From Methanoculleus sp. (GTDB taxonomy: Archaea > Halobacteriota > Methanomicrobia > Methanomicrobiales > Methanoculleaceae), in NCBI GenBank assembly GCA_030156625.1, contig JASGMC010000012.1, positions 1 through 34,812 on the forward strand: DNA of 34,812 nucleotides, given 5' to 3'. The translations under genes and the position numbers were made by a program. Under the pieces are notes generated by a model that searched no databases, was not told the DNA's origin, and saw only the letters and a list, made by a program, of their open reading frames with translations. Positions 24,330-30,740 of this stretch are shown one piece after another. How positions within the stretch are numbered: position 1 is the first letter of the stretch; each line of letters begins with the position of its first letter.

Positions 24330-24958
24330 AAGTCGTCGGCGTGGGCTGCGGTCCCGGCATGCTGACCGCTGAGGCGGCGAGGGTCATCGCGGGCGCGTCG
24401 CTCGTCTACGGCTCGGCCCGGGCGATCGCGCTTGCACGGGACGCCATCTCCCCGGGGTGCGAGGTGCATGAGATCACGGATTACCGGAGCCTCCGGTCCC
24501 TCCCGGACGATGCAGTCGTCCTCTCGACGGGGGACCCGATGCTTGCGGGGCTCGGCTATCTCCCGGGCGAGGTGGTCCCGGGGATATCTTCCCTCCAGGT
24601 CGCCTTCGCCCGGCTGAAGATTCCGCTCGCGAAGGCGGCGGTCGTCTCGGCCCACGGGAAGGATCATTCCCGGGCGGTAGCCGAAGCCGGGGGAGAGGTC
24701 CTCGCGGGCCGGGTCGTCTTCCTCATCGCCGACCCGGCCTTCGACGTCGGGGCGTTCGCGGCCGCCCTCCCGCCCCGGATCCGGCTTGCCGTCTGCGAGA
24801 ATCTCGGCTACCCGGAGGAGCGGATCGCCGTCGGGACGGCGGCGGAGCCTCCGGCGCCCCGGGATGACCTCTTCGTGGTGGTGGCGGGGGAGTTTCAAGA
24901 CCCCGGCACGGGAGCCGCGAGACCCGCCGCGGCGCTCTCCTTCTTTCGGAGGTCGTAG
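24326..24958 (+). CDS. cbiE: Cobalt-precorrin-7 C5-methyltransferase, CbiE, with its 3' end in an IS relic
   Basis: 210 residues. Methylates C5 of the ring. CbiE motifs: 'VVGVGCGPGMLTAEAARVI', 'VYGSARAIALA', 'VVLSTGDPMLAGLGYL', 'EVVPGISSLQVAFARLKIPL', 'VVSAHGKDHSRAV' and a final strand 'DDLFVVVAGEF' near 184-194, where the family normally ends. The last about 16 residues are not conserved. The final six codons before TAG, and the stop itself, come from the antisense of a truncated transposase gene. An IS insertion followed by deletion has therefore replaced the natural 3' end without touching the catalytic domain. Last gene of the cbi operon. Confidence 0.9.
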   Translation: MKVVGVGCGPGMLTAEAARVIAGASLVYGSARAIALARDAISPGCEVHEITDYRSLRSLPDDAVVLSTGDPMLAGLGYLPGEVVPGISSLQVAFARLKIPLAKAAVVSAHGKDHSRAVAEAGGEVLAGRVVFLIADPAFDVGAFAAALPPRIRLAVCENLGYPEERIAVGTAAEPPAPRDDLFVVVAGEFQDPGTGAARPAAALSFFRRS

Positions 24959-25215
24959 CCCGACCGGAGGAGGTCGATGAGGATGGCCTGGTACGCCCCC
25001 CGCTCGCAGAGTTCGAGGTGGTAGCGGTGCACCGTCGATTTCGTCCCGTACTTCTCCGGCACATCGTTCCAGGTGCACCCGGTGGAGATGACGTACAGGA
25101 CCCCGTTGAAGAGGAGCCGGGGATCCCGGCGGGGCCTGCCGATGTGGGGTTTACGGGGCGGGAGGTGTCTACAGACGATCTCCCAGAGATCATCGTCGAT
25201 CTCCCGAAACGTCAT
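24938..25215 (-). pseudogene. IS5-family transposase, N-terminal fragment
   Basis: About 92 residues of genuine transposase: MTFREIDDDLWEIVCRHLPP, 'HIGRPRRDPRLLFNGVLYVI', 'STGCTWNDVPEKYGTKSTVH', 'LCERGAYQAILIDLLRSGYD'. This is the DUF4096-type N-terminal domain of IS5-family transposases. After LRK the frame enters antisense cbiE and stops at 24895. The DDE catalytic core is missing, so it cannot transpose. Confidence 0.85.
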
Positions 25216-25262
25216 GAGCAGTGCATACCTCTAAAAGACCTTATAGTTTTGGGACGGCTTCG
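24938..25262 (-). mobile_element. Truncated IS5-type insertion sequence (left end only)
   Basis: The outer end is probably near 25244-25262, where the minus strand reads GAAGCCGTCCCAAAAC, similar to terminal repeats of IS5/IS4-type elements with GAGGCTGTCC-like ends. A CTATAAGG promoter-like stretch and the transposase start follow. The sequence stops matching a transposase at about 24938, inside the cbiE 3' end, so the right two-thirds of the element are gone. Confidence 0.65.
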
Positions 25263-25292
25263 GAAACCTGAGATCCCGGATCGGGGGCGCTG

Positions 25293-26219
25293 TTATTCTT
25301 TGGGGCTGTAGTTCGTGACGATGATCTCGCGGATCTCTCCACGCTTCGTCCCGTCGCAGTTGATTGCTCTCCTCGCCGGTACCCGGTCGATATGGTACCG
25401 GGCGTAGAGGTCGTCGAAGAACCCGTCGTCCGGGTCGACGTTCTTCGGGTCTGAGTTGCTCAGCATGAGCCTCGCGCCCTTTGCGTCGCATCGTGCGTAG
25501 AATGCCGCAAGACGCTTCTGCTCCTCGTCGGAAAACCTGTTCTTCGAGTACTGCGTGAACGACGATGTCCGGTTCAGGGGCCGGTAGGGCGGGTCGAAGT
25601 AGACGAAGGTATCCTCCGCGATGTAAGGCTCTGCCTGCGTGAAGTCGCCGAAGTGGATGGTCGTATTCCGGAGCGCAGCGGAATCGGCCCGGAGCACCTC
25701 TTCGTGCAGGATCCGCGGGTTACGGTACCTGCCGAACGGGACGTTGAACCCGCCCCGGGAGTTTACCCGGTAGAGGCCGTTGAAGCACGTCCTGTTGAGG
25801 AAGATGAACCGGCCTGCCCGCTCCACCCACTCCTCACCGTACTGTCTTAAATCGATCTCCTCGCGCTCGCGGTTGAACGCATCCCGCACGGCGTAGTAGT
25901 AGTCCCTGCGTCCGGGCTCGTCCTTTGCCAGAAAATCGTCAGAGACGTCGCGCAGGTAGTCGATGAGGGCGGAGACGTCGTTTTTGACGACGCTGTAGGC
26001 GAGGACCAGCTCCTCGTTGATATCGAAGAGGTGGCACTCTCTGAACTCAAAGATGCTGTTGAAGTGAAAATAGACCGCTCCGCCGCCCATGAACGGCTCG
26101 ACGAAGACCGGGAGGGATCCCTCGGCGAGCTCCGGAGGAACTCTCAGGGTGAACGCATCGAGCAGTTGCGCCTTTCCGCCTGCCCACTTGAGGAACGGTC
26201 GTGCGGTGGATGTTGCCAT
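25293..26219 (-). CDS. Dam-like DNA adenine N6-methyltransferase (D12 class)
   Basis: 308 residues. Motif order is that of the alpha/D12 class: FLKWAGGK (9-16), EPFMGGGAVYFHF (41-53, SAM binding), 'FIFLNRTCFNGLYRVNSRG' and the catalytic DPPY (209-212), followed by 'LNRTSSFTQYSKNRF'. It should methylate adenine N6. Relatives such as Dam and DpnM act on GATC, but the site cannot be read from sequence. No restriction endonuclase gene is adjacent, so it is either solitary or left from a lost system. It lies between two mobile-element relics. The promoter is not obvious. Confidence 0.9.
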   Translation of the reverse strand: MATSTARPFLKWAGGKAQLLDAFTLRVPPELAEGSLPVFVEPFMGGGAVYFHFNSIFEFRECHLFDINEELVLAYSVVKNDVSALIDYLRDVSDDFLAKDEPGRRDYYYAVRDAFNREREEIDLRQYGEEWVERAGRFIFLNRTCFNGLYRVNSRGGFNVPFGRYRNPRILHEEVLRADSAALRNTTIHFGDFTQAEPYIAEDTFVYFDPPYRPLNRTSSFTQYSKNRFSDEEQKRLAAFYARCDAKGARLMLSNSDPKNVDPDDGFFDDLYARYHIDRVPARRAINCDGTKRGEIREIIVTNYSPKE

Positions 26220-26667
26220 CGATCTCTACCATCCGGCGTTAATTTCGTTATCGACAGTATTTGTTTTGAAACACGTTAGCGTTGTCCGTATCTTGCGACG
26301 GTCCCCTCCGGTATCCCCTGGTCGGGTTCAGGATCGTGGGCCGGGGAGCCCCCCCTCTTTTCGTCGGGGGAGGAATCGGCCCCGCCGTGTCCTGATACAC
26401 ATTCACCCCGCACGGGCACTCTTTATGCCTGGGGAGTGCCCACAGGGATCTGGTTGCGCTACGGAAGGCACGAAGCAGGTGAGTAATTTCCTGCGGATTA
26501 CAGTTACCTACGACAGGCGCAAACGACACCACAGTGCAGCGAGGAACATCGCTGCCAGGGCCGCCGTCAACCGGCCTATTGCGGTCTGCTTCCCCACTCC
26601 CCGGGGAGAGGTTGAATCGCAAGCCTATAAAGGGCATGATGCCTCACACGGGATCATGCCCCCGACT
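26220..26667. other. Stretch between the two methyltransferase genes, holding mobile-element remains
   Basis: 448 bases without an intact gene. 26220-26490 holds GC-rich inverted repeats: GGGCACTC/GAGTGCCC at 26414-26441, and CCCCC/GGGGG flanking TCTTTTCGT near 26348-26370. I see no family in its open frames. From about 26491 the plus strand resembles the end of a TnpB gene and leads into an IS200/IS605-type right-end hairpin at 26659-26678. The dam promoter must also lie in the first part. Confidence 0.5.
26414..26441. repeat. Perfect 8-base inverted repeat
   Basis: GGGCACTC (26414-26421) and GAGTGCCC (26434-26441) with a 12-base spacer containing TTTATG. It could be the left-end hairpin of the nearby IS200/IS605-type relic or a small RNA hairpin. 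No function is assigned. Confidence 0.4.
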
Positions 26668-26685
26668 TCAGTCGGGGGTAGTTGA
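26491..26685 (+). pseudogene. Possible TnpB C-terminal remnant
   Basis: The frame ending at 26685 reads 'TYDRRKRHHSAARNIAARA' followed by a variable tail that runs through the terminal hairpin. The phrase resembles 'RDxNAAxNI' after the zinc ribbon in TnpB proteins, where the Asp is the last RuvC residue. Here that position is His-Ser, so it would be inactive even if longer. The zinc-ribbon cysteines and everything before are missing or unrecognisable. Support comes mainly from its place just before an IS605-type end. Confidence 0.4.
26659..26678. mobile_element. IS200/IS605-type right-end hairpin
   Basis: CCCCCGAC (26659-26666) pairs perfectly with GTCGGGGG (26671-26678) around the loop TTCA, followed by TAGTTGAC. 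Such a hairpin immediately after a tnpB-like 3' end is the usual single-strand recognition structure at the right end of IS200/IS605 elements. The minus-strand methyltransferase gene terminates in its loop (TGA, 26668-26670). Confidence 0.55.
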
Positions 26686-27708
26686 CGCGCCGCCGCCCCG
26701 TGGAGGGGCGCCCCCCCTGCCGCCGGTCCGGATGCCCTCTTGCCTCAGCATCTTCTCGATCGCCCACCGGCCCCGGCCGAGTTCTCTCTCCAGCGTCTCG
26801 ACTGCACTCTTCCTGGTCTCGCCGGACTCGATGAGCACGGTGAACCGCGAGACCAGGGTTTCGCGGTCGTCTTCCGTCCAGGGCCTGCCCCGGTTCTCCG
26901 GCTCCCCGGTCCGCGGGGTCCGGAGCGTGGAGAGCAGGCATCCCTTCCCGGTGTCGCGCAACTCTTCGATCTTCAGGTCGAAGACCCTCTCCGAGATCTC
27001 GAACCCGGTCGCCCGGCGGTTGAGGCCGACGGCCGTCTTTGCGGTCGAAAAACCGCCGAGGAACATATCGCAGACGAGGTCGCCCTCGTTGCTGCTGTAC
27101 TGGATCATCTTTACGAGCAACTCCGTCGGCAGTTCGTTCTTGTTCTTCGCCTGCCCCGGTTTGTACTCGCGGTTGATGCACCAGACGTCTTCGCGGTCGC
27201 GGTAGTTCAGCGACCCGTTGTCCGGCCCCTTCTCCCGGGCCCCGTAGCGCGACTCCAGGTTGAACGTCCGCTCGCCGCCCGGTTTTTCGTAGAAGAGGAT
27301 GTGGTAATGGGAGGAGACGTACTTCCGGGTGGTGTAGACGCCGAAATTGTACCGCCATATGATATGGTTGACCTCGCGAAGGCACGTCTGCCGCAGGGCA
27401 TGGAGTATGTGGTAGAGGTTCGTGTAGCCCGAGACGATGTAGATCGACCCGCCCGGCCTTAATATCCGTTCGGCCTCCCGGATCCATCTCAGGCTGAACT
27501 CCCCGTAATCGGATGCGGGAACCTCGACATAGCCCCCGACGACGAAACTCTCGTCCCGGTTGTAGTGGTGGTGCAACCGGTCGCCGTTGATGCCGTACGG
27601 GGGATCGGTGACGATCAGGTCCACCGAGTCGTCGGGGATATGCACTTGTGCCCCCGCGATGCAGTCGCCGTTGTAGAAGACATTGCCGTTGACCTCCTTA
27701 AACCTCAT
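26668..27708 (-). CDS. DNA N6-adenine methyltransferase (beta type) with C-terminal helix-turn-helix extension
   Basis: 346 residues from ATG 27706-27708, which has GAGGG six bases upstream. An ATG at 27726 lacks a ribosome site. The catalytic motif TDPPYGI (34-40) comes first and the SAM motif DMFLGGFSTAKTA (214-226) late, the beta-class order. DPPY rather than SPPY favours adenine N6. Residues 276-320, 'PWTEDDRETLVSRF ... GRGRWAIEKML', look like a Myb/SANT-like helix-turn-helix, an uncommon addition. The last residues, GGGASTTPD and the stop, fall in an IS200/IS605-type end hairpin, so the natural C-terminus may have been replaced. No endonuclease is adjacent. Confidence 0.85.
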   Translation of the reverse strand: MRFKEVNGNVFYNGDCIAGAQVHIPDDSVDLIVTDPPYGINGDRLHHHYNRDESFVVGGYVEVPASDYGEFSLRWIREAERILRPGGSIYIVSGYTNLYHILHALRQTCLREVNHIIWRYNFGVYTTRKYVSSHYHILFYEKPGGERTFNLESRYGAREKGPDNGSLNYRDREDVWCINREYKPGQAKNKNELPTELLVKMIQYSSNEGDLVCDMFLGGFSTAKTAVGLNRRATGFEISERVFDLKIEELRDTGKGCLLSTLRTPRTGEPENRGRPWTEDDRETLVSRFTVLIESGETRKSAVETLERELGRGRWAIEKMLRQEGIRTGGRGGAPPRGGGASTTPD

Positions 27709-27732
27709 AATTTCCCTCGGCGGCATGTTGCG

Positions 27733-27762
27733 GGCTGTACGTACATTGGCTGTACGGACATA
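27733..27762 (-). promoter_or_regulatory. Two 15-base direct repeats with a palindrome in the methyltransferase promoter
   Basis: GGCTGTACGTACATT (27733-27747) and GGCTGTACGGACATA (27748-27762) agree at 13 of 15 positions. The first contains the palindrome TGTACGTACA (27736-27745). On the minus strand a TTATGT-like TATA element lies just upstream (about 27758-27766), so the repeats cover the presumed start site, 25-55 bases before the ATG. This is a classic repressor position and may be an operator for the methyltransferase gene. Confidence 0.45.
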
Positions 27763-27921
27763 AGATACTCGTTGTGATTACGGCTCTTCTCCCGGTTCCT
27801 ACGGGTATCTGCGTGCGGCGAAATCCGATCCGCATCCCCGCCTGCCGGGAGGGTATCATTAATACATTTTTCAGACAAACTCAGGTTGATCACCAGCAGT
27901 GAAACAGCCCCGGGAGTTCGG

Positions 27922-28683
27922 ATGGCGCCACATTCAGGAGAACCGGAGAGTTCGTCCCGCACCGGAGCGGGAGCGGGGGGGCAGCGCCCCCTCGCAGCGG
28001 GAGAGCGGCCGGTCCATGAACGCATGGCAGAACTCCTGGCCGAGAACGCAGCGCTCCGGCGCGAGAACGCCGCGTTACAGTCGCTGAAGGATGCCCTGCA
28101 GGAGAGCGAGGAGCGCTACCGGCGGCTCTTCGAGGACGACCTCACCGGGGATTTCCTCACCGGCGTGGATGGCCGGATACTCGCCTGCAACCCGGCGTTC
28201 GTCAGAATGTTCGGGTTTGCTTCCATAGAAGACGCACTGGACACCGATATCCGGGATCTCTACGAAGACCCCGGGGACCGGGACCTGCTCCTCGCACGCC
28301 TCCGGAGGGAGGGGAAGATCGAGAACGAGGGCCGGACCCGGAAGCGCCGGGACGGCACCCGTATCCATGTCGTGGAGAACATGGTCGGGCGCTTTGGTCC
28401 TGACGGCGAACTGATCGAGACCCAGGGTTACGTCTACGACGACTCGGAGCGCAGGCGGGCGGAGGAAGAAATCAAGCGCCACGCCGCCGAGCTCGCCCGG
28501 ATCCACCGGGACCTCGAGTCCGCCCACCGGGAGGCGAACCTCTACCTGGATATCCTGACCCACGACATCGGGAACACCGAGAACGTCTCGAACCTTTACG
28601 CCGAACTGCTCATCGATTCCCTGGAGGGGGCGGCGTTTGTGTTCACGCTCCGGCAAGCGGACGGCGTGCCGGCACGGCCGTGA
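27922..28683 (+). pseudogene. PAS-domain sensor histidine kinase with the ATPase domain deleted
   Basis: 253 codons, open throughout. Residues 1-35 are low complexity. 36-65 form a coiled coil (MAELLAENAALRRENAALQS). A PAS domain spans about 66-175 ('YRRLFEDDLTGDFLTGVDGR'), with a PAC-type 'ETQGYVYDDSERRRAEEEI' end. Then comes the phosphoacceptor region 'LYLDILTHDIGN' with His214, as in methanogen PAS kinases. At about residue 236 it jumps from 'YAELLIDSLEG' to 'AAFVFTLRQADG', which is how HATPase_c domains end. The N, G1 and G2 boxes are missing (about 150-200 residues). It cannot autophosphorylate. It might still sense or be an acceptor. Start ATG 27922 has GGGAG upstream. Confidence 0.75.
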
Positions 28684-28713
28684 GACGGGGGAGGGGGGGG
28701 TTGTGTGGCCTGT

Positions 28714-29550
28714 TCAGGACTCCGCCCGGATCACCGCCACCCTCCACTCGACCCCGTGGAGCCCGGCCGTCGTCCAGGCGATCTCCTTCTGCACCGCCTG
28801 CCCGCCGTCGGCAGTAAATTCATAGGCCGCGGTGCCGTAGCGCTCGTCGGCGACCCGGCGGGCCACTTCAAGCAGGTCCGGGTAGTCCGCGTAGAGCGGG
28901 TCCTCGAACGTCATCTTCCCGATCTGGGCCGGGTCGGTGTCGTAGAGCACCCGGCCGTCCGTCTGGACGACCATCACCTGGTAAGGGGTGCCGTTCGCCG
29001 CCGGGCCGGCGACGCCGGCGATCAGGTTCTCCGGCCGGAAGACGACGGAGGCGAACCCGACAAACACGCTCTCGTTCGTGAAGACGGGCGCCGTGATGAC
29101 CGTCGCCGGGAAGTCTTCCGCGACCGTTATCACCTCGCTCATGATCGGCCGCTTCGTCGCGAGGATGTGCCGGACGTGGGCCTGGCCCCGGATCTCCGCG
29201 CCCTCGATGCCGCGATACGTCGCCGGTTCGGCGGCGACGATCGTGCCTCCCGCGTCACTGACCGTGCAGTCGACGATCGACGGATCGGCGGCGGAAAGGT
29301 TCGCGAGGATCGCGCGGGCGTCGTCGCCGGAGAGATCGGTCTCCCCGAGGTCGAACGCCGCGTATGCCAGGCGGTCGTCGAGATCCTCGAGTGCAACGGT
29401 GATCTCGGACTGCAGGCGGATGAGGAGCGCCGCAGCATCTCCGTCGGTCACGGAGGCGGTCGCCGGCTGGTCCGGTGCCGCGCAACCGGCGCAGGCGGCG
29501 ACCAGGACCGCCAGAGCGGCGACGAGCCACGGGTATAATTGAGAACTCAT
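28714..29550 (-). CDS. Lipoprotein with a Cache-like sensor domain
   Basis: 278 residues from ATG 29548-29550, with GAGGG six bases upstream. The signal peptide ends in a lipobox-like VAAC (Cys20), with a second Cys at 23, so lipid anchoring outside the cell is likely. The rest resembles an extracellular Cache/PDC fold: a long N-terminal helix ('LLIRLQSEITVALEDLDDRL'), then strands with 'VDCTVSDAGGTIVAAEP', 'SEVITVAEDFPATVITAPVF' and 'YQVMVVQTDGRVLYDTDP'. Such domains bind small ligands in receptors. Here there is no cytoplasmic output domain, so it may work as a binding protein. The gene converges on the broken PAS kinase gene, 30 bases apart. Confidence 0.75.
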   Translation of the reverse strand: MSSQLYPWLVAALAVLVAACAGCAAPDQPATASVTDGDAAALLIRLQSEITVALEDLDDRLAYAAFDLGETDLSGDDARAILANLSAADPSIVDCTVSDAGGTIVAAEPATYRGIEGAEIRGQAHVRHILATKRPIMSEVITVAEDFPATVITAPVFTNESVFVGFASVVFRPENLIAGVAGPAANGTPYQVMVVQTDGRVLYDTDPAQIGKMTFEDPLYADYPDLLEVARRVADERYGTAAYEFTADGGQAVQKEIAWTTAGLHGVEWRVAVIRAES

Positions 29551-29641
29551 CAAAATCCCTCGATACAGGAAAAAAGGAGGACGGGAAATTTAAGGCCTGC
29601 GAAATAGCCCCCGTTTAATTGAAGCGGACAGCGGCGCGCCG

Positions 29642-30361
29642 TCACCGGGGCGTCCGTTCCCGGAGCCGCCCCTTATACAACCGCCACCCCACGACGGCGG
29701 CCAGGATGGCGGCGGCGACCGCGGCCAGGATGCCGATCCCGAGGGCCGGGTCCTGCCGGTAGACGTCCAGGATCACGTCGGCCCCGAGGGCGATGATGAG
29801 GCTGGAGGCGAGCGACCCGGTGCAGACGCAGGCAAAGACCCTGGCCTTCTCCAGCCCCAGCAGCCGGCCGACGATCGCCCCGTTCATCGCCCCGGTCCCC
29901 TGGAGCGGGAAGAAGACGAAGAGAACGAGCCCGATCGTCGAAAACCGCCTGAGCCAGGGCCGGGTATCGGTGTAGTTCCGGCCAGCCGTCATCCCGCTCT
30001 CGAGCAGCCGACCGATGAGGGGGATCTTCAGCGCCAGGTCGAAGTTCCAGACGACGAAGAGGGAGACGGCCACGTCGAGGAGAACGATCGCGAGGGTGAC
30101 GAGCCACCAGGGGTAGCCCATCACGATCGCGATGGGAATGATCGACTCCTTCCCGGCCGGGGGGACGAAGTAGGCGGCGAGCAGGCCAGAGATGACGAGA
30201 AATTGCTGGTAGGGCTCGATCAGGTAGAGCGCCGCAAAAATTGCCAGAGCGATGATGAACGGGAGGACGAGTTTTATGGGACCGGCAAGGTAGGGGTTTG
30301 CGAGGAGGGCCTTCCAGCCCTCCTCCGGTTCGGATATATTGGTCGTGTTGTCCGTGCTCAT
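29642..30361 (-). CDS. Small multidrug-export-like membrane protein (COG2426)
   Basis: 239 residues with about five to six membrane segments (38-55, 57-70, 75-105, 140-158, 180-200, 207-230). The family signature is seen as 'FVPPAGKESIIPIAIVMGYP' near the first third and 'VFFPLQGTGAMNGAIVGRLL' in the middle, the PF06695 'P..GTG' motif. The name comes from weak resistance data in one bacterium. The true substrate is unknown. Start ATG has GGAGAT seven bases upstream. The N-terminal 30 residues are hydrophilic. The lipoprotein gene follows about 90 bases downstream on the same strand. Confidence 0.8.
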   Translation of the reverse strand: MSTDNTTNISEPEEGWKALLANPYLAGPIKLVLPFIIALAIFAALYLIEPYQQFLVISGLLAAYFVPPAGKESIIPIAIVMGYPWWLVTLAIVLLDVAVSLFVVWNFDLALKIPLIGRLLESGMTAGRNYTDTRPWLRRFSTIGLVLFVFFPLQGTGAMNGAIVGRLLGLEKARVFACVCTGSLASSLIIALGADVILDVYRQDPALGIGILAAVAAAILAAVVGWRLYKGRLRERTPR

Positions 30362-30473
30362 GGGTCGATCTCCGGGCGGGAGACCCTCTGTTCAGGTTTG
30401 AGGTTTCCGGATAAATACGTTATCTGCAGAGGTTCCAGCAGGTTCAAGTTCATGCAGCGCGAGGATAGGGAGC

Positions 30474-30740
30474 ATGGTTCCCGTTCCTGTTACCCGGCCG
30501 CCCCGCCCCCTCCCCGTCGTCGATGCCGGCACCCGGGAGAGCGCTCTGTGCACGATCGCCAATGTCGGGACCGCGCTTGAAACCCTGCGCGAGGTGAGAA
30601 AGCACGTCCGCGGCGACCATAAGCGCCGCCTCGACGAGGTCGCGGTGATCCTCCGGGTGGTCGCGCTCGATGCCCAGGCGACCTATGCCATAACCGACGA
30701 AGAGGCCCGGGCCTTCATCCGGGACTGCCGTTCAAGGTGA
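30474..30740 (+). CDS. Small protein of unknown function
   Basis: 88 residues, basic and soluble, not recognised. After a proline-rich start (PVTRPPRPLP), residues 24-88 are predicted mostly helical: 'LCTIANVGTALETLREVRKH', 'RLDEVAVILRVVALDAQATY', 'TDEEARAFIRDC'. GGGAG lies just before the ATG, and ATAAATA near 30411-30418 could be its TATA box. The last 26 bases overlap the converging DUF885 gene. Composition and signals support a real gene, but no function can be proposed. Confidence 0.55.
   Translation: MVPVPVTRPPRPLPVVDAGTRESALCTIANVGTALETLREVRKHVRGDHKRRLDEVAVILRVVALDAQATYAITDEEARAFIRDCRSR

Noticed and set aside
26089-26490. Plus-strand frame running from the dam gene antisense toward the tnpB-like trace
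   Set aside because: The first part is antisense to the Dam-like gene and the middle lacks recognisable protein features. Only the end (from 26491) has weak TnpB resemblance.
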